Positions 6,033 to 9,684 of a stretch of 9,684 nt of DNA are shown in pieces; within the stretch, counting starts at the first letter, position 1; each line of letters starts with the position of its first letter. The DNA lies in assembly GCA_031275255.1 (NCBI GenBank), contig JAISPA010000156.1, positions 1-9,684 of the forward strand, in the 5' to 3' direction. Made by a program: the position numbers and the translations under genes. The stretch is from Acidaminococcales bacterium (lineage in GTDB: Bacteria > Bacillota > Negativicutes > Acidaminococcales > JAISLQ01). The notes under the pieces are model-generated. The model was not told the DNA's origin. It worked only from the letters and a program-made list of their open reading frames with translations, and made no database searches.

Positions 6033-6761
6033 TCAGGTCCTTTGCCCGCCGTTTACGGAAATCAGCTGACCGTTGATATAACTGGCTTCATCGCTTGCAA
6101 GAAAAAGTACAGTATTGGCTATTTCCTGCGGTTTTCCCAACCTGCCCATAGGATTTTTGGCGCGTAAAACATCTAATACTTTTTCCGGCACGGAAAGCAC
6201 CATTTCCGTTTCAATGTAGCCGGGGGCAATGGCGTTGGTGCGTACCGCCGCTCCTTTTTGCGTAAATTCCTTGGCCCACGTGTAAGTCAGGCCGATAATA
6301 CCGGCTTTGGCCGCCGCGTAATTGGACTGCCCGACGTTGCCAAATTCTCCCGACATGGAAGAAATATTGACAATAGCGCCTTTCCCGTTGGCGATCATGA
6401 GCGGAGCGATAAATTGGGTCATGTTAAAAACGCCTTTCAGGTTTACGTCAAGTACGATGTCCCATTTATCTTCGCTTAGTTTTGACAGCAACGCGTCCCG
6501 CGTAATGCCGGCGTTATTGACAAGTATATCTACTATGCCGCCTTCTTCCGCTTTCAGCGTTTCCGCAAAAGCGGCGAGCTTGTTTCGATCCGTTACCGAC
6601 GCCTCTATATGCCGCAAGTTTGGATGCTCATATTTGCCGGACGCCATGTCAACGGAATATACTTTTTTGGCGCCTTCGGCTAAAAAGCGTTCCACGATAC
6701 TTCTCCCAATACCGTTGGCGCCGCCGGTTACTACCGCTATTTTCCCCTCTATTCTGCCCAT
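6033..6761 (-). CDS. Short-chain dehydrogenase/reductase, FabG / 3-hydroxybutyrate dehydrogenase type
   Basis: A 242-residue classical SDR, probably a cytoplasmic NAD(P)-dependent oxidoreductase. The cofactor motif is TGGANGIG (12-19), the structural motif NNAG (82-85), and the catalytic set is Ser135, Tyr148 and Lys152 in NISSMSG and YAAAK, with the FabG-like spacing of 13 between Ser and Tyr. NNAGITRDALL, and APGYIETEM followed by NGQLISVNGG, are also FabG-like. By sequence it could be a 3-oxoacyl-ACP reductase, acetoacetyl-CoA reductase or D-3-hydroxybutyrate dehydrogenase. Because it sits between a symporter and a CoA-transferase rather than with fatty acid genes, 3-hydroxybutyrate/acetoacetate interconversion is favoured (inference). 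AGGGAGG at 6774-6768 is 6 bases before the ATG. It starts 39 bases after the symporter stop. Confidence 0.92.
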   Translation of the reverse strand: MGRIEGKIAVVTGGANGIGRSIVERFLAEGAKKVYSVDMASGKYEHPNLRHIEASVTDRNKLAAFAETLKAEEGGIVDILVNNAGITRDALLSKLSEDKWDIVLDVNLKGVFNMTQFIAPLMIANGKGAIVNISSMSGEFGNVGQSNYAAAKAGIIGLTYTWAKEFTQKGAAVRTNAIAPGYIETEMVLSVPEKVLDVLRAKNPMGRLGKPQEIANTVLFLASDEASYINGQLISVNGGQRT

Positions 6762-6800
6762 TGTGTGCCTCCCTGCGCGTTATAAACTTGATTTTTATTC

Positions 6801-8315
6801 TTATTTTGCTTTTGCTTCCAGTGCGCCGAAATTTTCTCTGTCCCAAATGCCGTGGGTCCTTTCCAGACTTTTGGCGGCAGGTTTTTGCGTCATAGAACTG
6901 ATGATAAAGCATACGATGAAATTAATGGCCAGACCCCAGCCGCCCATGTGTATGCCCAAAGGATACCGGACGATGAAATAAGTAAAAATAACCGCTACGC
7001 AACCGGTAATGATGCCCCATTCTACTCCTTCTCTGGTAATTTTGGGGCAATAAGTAACGGCCAGCATGGCCGGCATCATTTGGATGCCGAAAGAAGTGGC
7101 CAAAGAACCCAAAATAGTCAGCAAGTCCAAAAACACCACGCTGAAAAGAGCGGCCAGCACGACTATGAAAAGCACCATGAAACGGCCGATATACACTTGT
7201 TTTTTCGGCGACGCGTTCGGATTGATATAGCGGCAGTAAATATCGCGGGCGAAAATAGTCGAGGTGTTCGCCAAATACCCCGCCGCCGTGGAATTCATGG
7301 CCGCCAGTATGCCGAGCGAGGTGATCAGGAAGCTCACCGGCCCCATATAATTGAATACTATTTCAAGAGTAAGCGAATCGGGATTGGCAAGTTTGCTGAT
7401 GATATTGCGGCCGCCCACGCCGACCATCGGGCTGAAAATATAATACATGAAACCCATTATAACCGACATGACGACGAAACTTTGAAACCGGAAAATGCGG
7501 GGACTTTTGGCGGAAGCGACGATCATCGTGTAAGGCGGCGCGAAATTTATCCCCGCGATGACGATGGAAACAGATAAAATATACGGCCAACTGTACATCT
7601 GCCCTAATGCCGGCAAGGTATAGTACGGCGTGCCGGCGGCGACGATGCCTTCTTTAAAAGCCTCCAGGAAAGGCTTGCCGGTGATTTGCCCGACAACGCT
7701 GAGTGTTACGACCGCCAAAATTACCGCGGCCGCCAAAAGCAAAATTCCCTGTATGGTGTCGGTAATGGCGGTCGCGCGCAGACCGCCGAGGAAAACGTAC
7801 AGGATAACCGCTATGCCCAATACAATGGAGCCGGTAACGACGGGAATTTCGCCGCCGCTGAGAGTATTGAAAACAAAACCGGCGCCGCGCAATTGCAGCG
7901 CGACATAGGGAATAGCGTAAAGAACGGCGACAACAACCACTAATATACGGATAAAGTCTCCGCCGAAATATTCGCCGTATAATTCCGAAGGCGTTATATA
8001 GCCGTTTCTGCGGCATATCGCCCAAAGACGCGGAAAAAAGATCGCGCCGCTTAGAGCCAGCAAGGGAACATGCATAAAATGCGCTATATAAGGGAAGCCT
8101 AACGTCCACATGGTGCCCTGATGGCCCAAAATAAACCAGGCGCTGAAGACGGTCGCCATCATGGTCAAACTGAGGATGAGAGGGCCAAAACTGTGTCCGG
8201 CCAAAAAGAAGTCGGAAGCTTTGACAACTTTTTTCGTGCTTGACCATATACCGATAGCGATGCAGGTGACTAAATAAATAACTGTGGCGATAAGCAGCAT
8301 TTGAAAGTTGGTCAC
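6801..8315 (-). CDS. Sodium:solute symporter family (SSF) transporter
   Basis: A 504-residue inner-membrane protein with roughly 12-13 hydrophobic helices. The N-terminal DFFLAGHSFGPL region and the GGLRATAITDTIQG segment (177-190) are typical SSF signatures, the same type as pantothenate, proline, acetate and monocarboxylate symporters. The start is GTG at 8315, preceded by GGGGGAA at 8 bases and only 3 bases after the stop of the small upstream membrane protein. The C-terminus is a short charged tail. Being in an operon with an SDR and AtoDA points to uptake of a short-chain carboxylate such as 3-hydroxybutyrate or acetoacetate; this is inferred from context and not visible in the protein. 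A pantothenate permease role cannot be excluded by sequence alone. Confidence 0.92.
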   Translation of the reverse strand: MTNFQMLLIATVIYLVTCIAIGIWSSTKKVVKASDFFLAGHSFGPLILSLTMMATVFSAWFILGHQGTMWTLGFPYIAHFMHVPLLALSGAIFFPRLWAICRRNGYITPSELYGEYFGGDFIRILVVVVAVLYAIPYVALQLRGAGFVFNTLSGGEIPVVTGSIVLGIAVILYVFLGGLRATAITDTIQGILLLAAAVILAVVTLSVVGQITGKPFLEAFKEGIVAAGTPYYTLPALGQMYSWPYILSVSIVIAGINFAPPYTMIVASAKSPRIFRFQSFVVMSVIMGFMYYIFSPMVGVGGRNIISKLANPDSLTLEIVFNYMGPVSFLITSLGILAAMNSTAAGYLANTSTIFARDIYCRYINPNASPKKQVYIGRFMVLFIVVLAALFSVVFLDLLTILGSLATSFGIQMMPAMLAVTYCPKITREGVEWGIITGCVAVIFTYFIVRYPLGIHMGGWGLAINFIVCFIISSMTQKPAAKSLERTHGIWDRENFGALEAKAK

Positions 8316-8318
8316 TTG

Positions 8319-8615
8319 TTATTCCCCCTTTGCCTGCGCGGCTATTTCCGCGTCGTGCAGACGTTTTTCCATGCTCAGTATTTCCTCTTCATAATCCACG
8401 GTTTGCGTGCATTTTAATTTGTAGCAGGCAATATAGCATAAAACCATGCTGGCAACCCAACCAAGCTGTTCCTGCAGAAATAACACCGGAAAGTACCCGA
8501 TGAATTCCGGAACGCTTGCCAATTGTATCCCCGGACCTATGGAAAGTAAGATGAAGATTAAAACAGCCCCAAAAAACCACCTTTCATTTTGCGGTACGCC
8601 TGAAACACTTTTCAC
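8319..8615 (-). CDS. Small two-helix membrane protein preceding the SSF symporter
   Basis: A 98-residue protein with two predicted membrane helices (about residues 13-33 and 49-66) joined by a loop with PEFIGYFPVLF, then a charged, probably helical or coiled-coil tail of about 30 residues rich in Glu, Lys and Ala. The layout, and its place 3 bases before an SSF gene, resemble the small DUF3311/DUF997 (YhdT)-type partners often encoded just before SSF transporters; I cannot decide which family. It probably assists or forms a complex with the symporter. The start is GTG at 8615 with an excellent GAGGAGGT at 8631-8624, 8 bases away. It is the first gene after the sigma-54 promoter, with a leader of about 110 bases. 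The charged tail is longer than I expect for such partners. Confidence 0.85.
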   Translation of the reverse strand: MKSVSGVPQNERWFFGAVLIFILLSIGPGIQLASVPEFIGYFPVLFLQEQLGWVASMVLCYIACYKLKCTQTVDYEEEILSMEKRLHDAEIAAQAKGE

Positions 8616-8735
8616 GTCTGAATACCTCCTCTTTATTTACATTAGTATCGCCGTCATATAAAAGGTTATAGGATGATTAGCCGCAACATTGCCCAATAAG
8701 AATGCGATAATATTTTTGCTGTCTTATAATATATA

Positions 8736-8751
8736 CGCAAAGTTAATGCCA
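8736..8751 (-). promoter_or_regulatory. Sigma-54 (-24/-12) promoter of the symporter-SDR(-atoDA) operon
   Basis: On the minus strand the sequence TGGCATTAACTTTGCG matches the sigma-54 consensus TGGCAC-N5-TTGCW with the invariant GG and GC separated by exactly 10 bases. Deviations are T for C at the end of the -24 box and G for W at the end of the -12 box. It would start RNA near 8725, about 110 bases before the GTG of the first gene. The gene immediately upstream encodes a sigma-54-dependent activator, which makes the assignment coherent. No equally good sigma-70 promoter was noticed here. Confidence 0.72.
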
Positions 8752-8825
8752 AATTATTTGTAAAATATATTTAAAGGCTGTACAGTTTGTTTATAAATAT
8801 ATATTTGTGCCGCTACGGGCAATAT

Positions 8826-8835
8826 ACTGCGCAGT
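8826..8835. promoter_or_regulatory. Candidate upstream activator site
   Basis: ACTGCGCAGT is a perfect 10-bp palindrome in an otherwise AT-rich tract, centred about 105 bases before the inferred transcription start. That is within the usual range for enhancer sites bound by Fis-type HTH dimers of sigma-54 activators. GCAA (8819-8822) and TTGC (8835-8838) flank it. The role is inferred from position and symmetry; only one clear copy was seen. Confidence 0.4.
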
Positions 8836-8901
8836 TGCTTGAAAATACTTAATATTCCGGTTTAATATGCTTGGTTTTTATGCGTATGTAAACAAATGCA
8901 A

Positions 8902-8943
8902 AAAAACGTAAAATGTAATATTTATATTACATTTTACGTTTTT
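8902..8943 (-). terminator. Long perfect AT-rich hairpin ending the activator gene
   Basis: Bases 8902-8921 are perfectly complementary to 8924-8943 with a 2-base centre: a 20-bp stem, mostly A-T with CGT/ACG near the base. On the minus strand it lies about 50 bases after the activator stop codon and ends in a T-run of seven (complement of the A-run 8900-8906). That fits an intrinsic terminator for the activator gene. On the plus strand it has A before and T after, so it is symmetric and could terminate in both directions. A role as a protein-binding dyad is the alternative. Confidence 0.7.
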
Positions 8944-8993
8944 CGCTGTAAGGTACCTCTAACCGTTTGTCTGTCCTAATACTATTCCCGCAA

Positions 8994-9684
8994 TCAGCTG
9001 TTACGGGTCCTATTTATACTGATGCCGAACTCCTCTATCTTGCGGTACAAAGTCGGCCTGGAAATGCCCAGTTCCAAACAGGTCTTGGTAATATTCCATT
9101 TGTTTCGGGCAAGTATCTCCTGCAATATTTCCGGCGTCAGTATTGCTTTGCTTTTTACTTCATTAGGGGTGTTTTGCGATGCCGCAGCGGAAGGACTGTT
9201 TGCATGCGCATACGCGTCTATCTCTCCGACGGTTCTGACCAGATCTGCGGTTATTCGGTTATTGGCGGCCAGCATGCTGACTCTTTCTAAAATGTTTTGC
9301 AATTCCCTGATGTTTCCGGGCCAGGAATAGGCTTTGAGCATATTCATCGCCGCGCCGTCTATTTCCATGAGCGGTAGCCCCCGCCGCCCGGACAAACGTT
9401 TGAGGAAAATACCCGCCAATTCCGGAATATCTTCAATGCGGTTGCGCAGGGCTGGAATTCTTACGGTAAAAACGTTCAGGCGATAATAAAGATCCTGCCG
9501 GAAGCGCTTGCCTTTGATTTCCTCCAGCAAATCTTTATTTGTCGCCGCAATTACGCGAATATCCACTTTTGAGCTTTCATGGCTTCCCACCTTCTGGATG
9601 GTTCTGTTTTCCAGCAACCGCAATAAAACCGTCTGATGCTCCAGCGGCATTTCGCTGATTTCATCCAAAAAGAGCGTCCCGCCG
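8994..9684 (-). CDS. Sigma-54-dependent transcriptional activator, C-terminal part
   Basis: The last 229 residues of a bacterial enhancer-binding protein; its start, sensory domain, Walker A and GAFTGA loop lie beyond the window's right edge. Visible AAA+ parts are the Walker B region GGTLFLDEISEMP, VDIRVIAATNKDL, the arginine-containing FRQDLYYRLNVFTVRIPALRNR segment with EDIPELA, and the YSWPGNIRELQNILER motif, all hallmarks of the sigma-54 interaction domain. After a Ser/Ala/Asn-rich linker comes a Fis-type HTH (NKWNITKTCLELGISRPTLYRKIEEFGI). It ends 379 bases before the first gene of the symporter operon, on the same strand, and that operon has a -24/-12 promoter, so it is very likely the operon's activator. 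What it senses cannot be told from this part. Confidence 0.95.
   Translation of the reverse strand, partial: GGTLFLDEISEMPLEHQTVLLRLLENRTIQKVGSHESSKVDIRVIAATNKDLLEEIKGKRFRQDLYYRLNVFTVRIPALRNRIEDIPELAGIFLKRLSGRRGLPLMEIDGAAMNMLKAYSWPGNIRELQNILERVSMLAANNRITADLVRTVGEIDAYAHANSPSAAASQNTPNEVKSKAILTPEILQEILARNKWNITKTCLELGISRPTLYRKIEEFGISINRTRNS

Larger units (their letters stand above)
8616..8993. other. AT-rich regulatory intergenic region (378 bp)
   Basis: No gene is supported in this stretch between the activator gene and the symporter operon. It is strikingly AT-rich compared with its coding neighbours, and holds, in minus-strand order, the activator-gene terminator hairpin (8943-8902), a candidate activator site (8835-8826), a small palindrome CTGTACAG (8785-8778) and the -24/-12 promoter (8751-8736). 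TTTGTTTA near 8786-8793 and TAAACAAA near 8889-8896 form an inverted pair about 100 bp apart. The AT-rich segments between would bend easily, which suits DNA looping by a sigma-54 activator. Confidence 0.7.

Noticed and set aside
6322..6981. 219-aa plus-strand frame across the SDR/symporter junction
   Set aside because: Antisense to two well-supported genes, with no motif.
7654..8247. 197-aa minus-strand frame inside the symporter gene
   Set aside because: Alternative frame of the SSF gene, which has continuous membrane helices and family signatures in the other frame.
6801..8615. Symporter and small partner as a panF/yhdT pantothenate system
   Set aside because: The arrangement is similar, but nothing in the sequence fixes pantothenate, and the SDR, AtoDA and sigma-54 context favour a carboxylic acid.

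Overview
The window looks like a chromosomal segment of a GC-balanced anaerobic bacterium. Strong AGGAGG-type ribosome binding sites, tight operons, a two-subunit CoA-transferase and a sigma-54 activator next to a catabolic operon suggest Bacillota, perhaps Negativicutes. This assignment is inference; no rRNA or marker gene is present.

Left half, plus strand (1-4334): the end of a branched-chain amino acid-type ABC importer (livM C-terminus, livG, livF), then a hairpin-containing gap, an unrecognised exported protein (1987-2616), another gap with a strong hairpin, and a translationally coupled pair: an L-2-amino-thiazoline-4-carboxylate hydrolase family protein (2840-3325) and an arginase/agmatinase-superfamily protein (3315-4334). 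The ureohydrolase-like protein keeps GGDH and DAHxD but has Cys where the first Asp of the second metal-binding pair belongs. It also has Arg-Cys where agmatinases have His-Gly, so its chemistry may differ. The importer could supply the substrate of the two hydrolases, but this rests on proximity alone.

Right half, minus strand (9684-4515): the C-terminal part of a sigma-54-dependent activator (AAA+ domain and Fis-type HTH), a perfect AT-rich terminator hairpin, and a 378-bp AT-rich intergenic region with a well-spaced -24/-12 promoter (GG-N10-GC) and a palindromic candidate activator site. Next come a small two-helix membrane protein, a sodium:solute symporter, a FabG/3-hydroxybutyrate-dehydrogenase-type SDR and the two subunits of an acetoacetate-type CoA-transferase (atoD, atoA). 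The simplest reading is a sigma-54-controlled uptake and activation route: a short-chain hydroxy- or oxo-acid such as 3-hydroxybutyrate is imported, oxidised to acetoacetate and converted to acetoacetyl-CoA. A terminator-like hairpin between the SDR gene and atoD, plus a possible 18-codon leader ORF overlapping the atoD start region, suggest that atoDA expression is tuned separately.

The two halves converge on the 180-bp gap 4335-4514, which holds an imperfect inverted repeat. No RNA gene, insertion sequence, CRISPR array or attachment site was seen.
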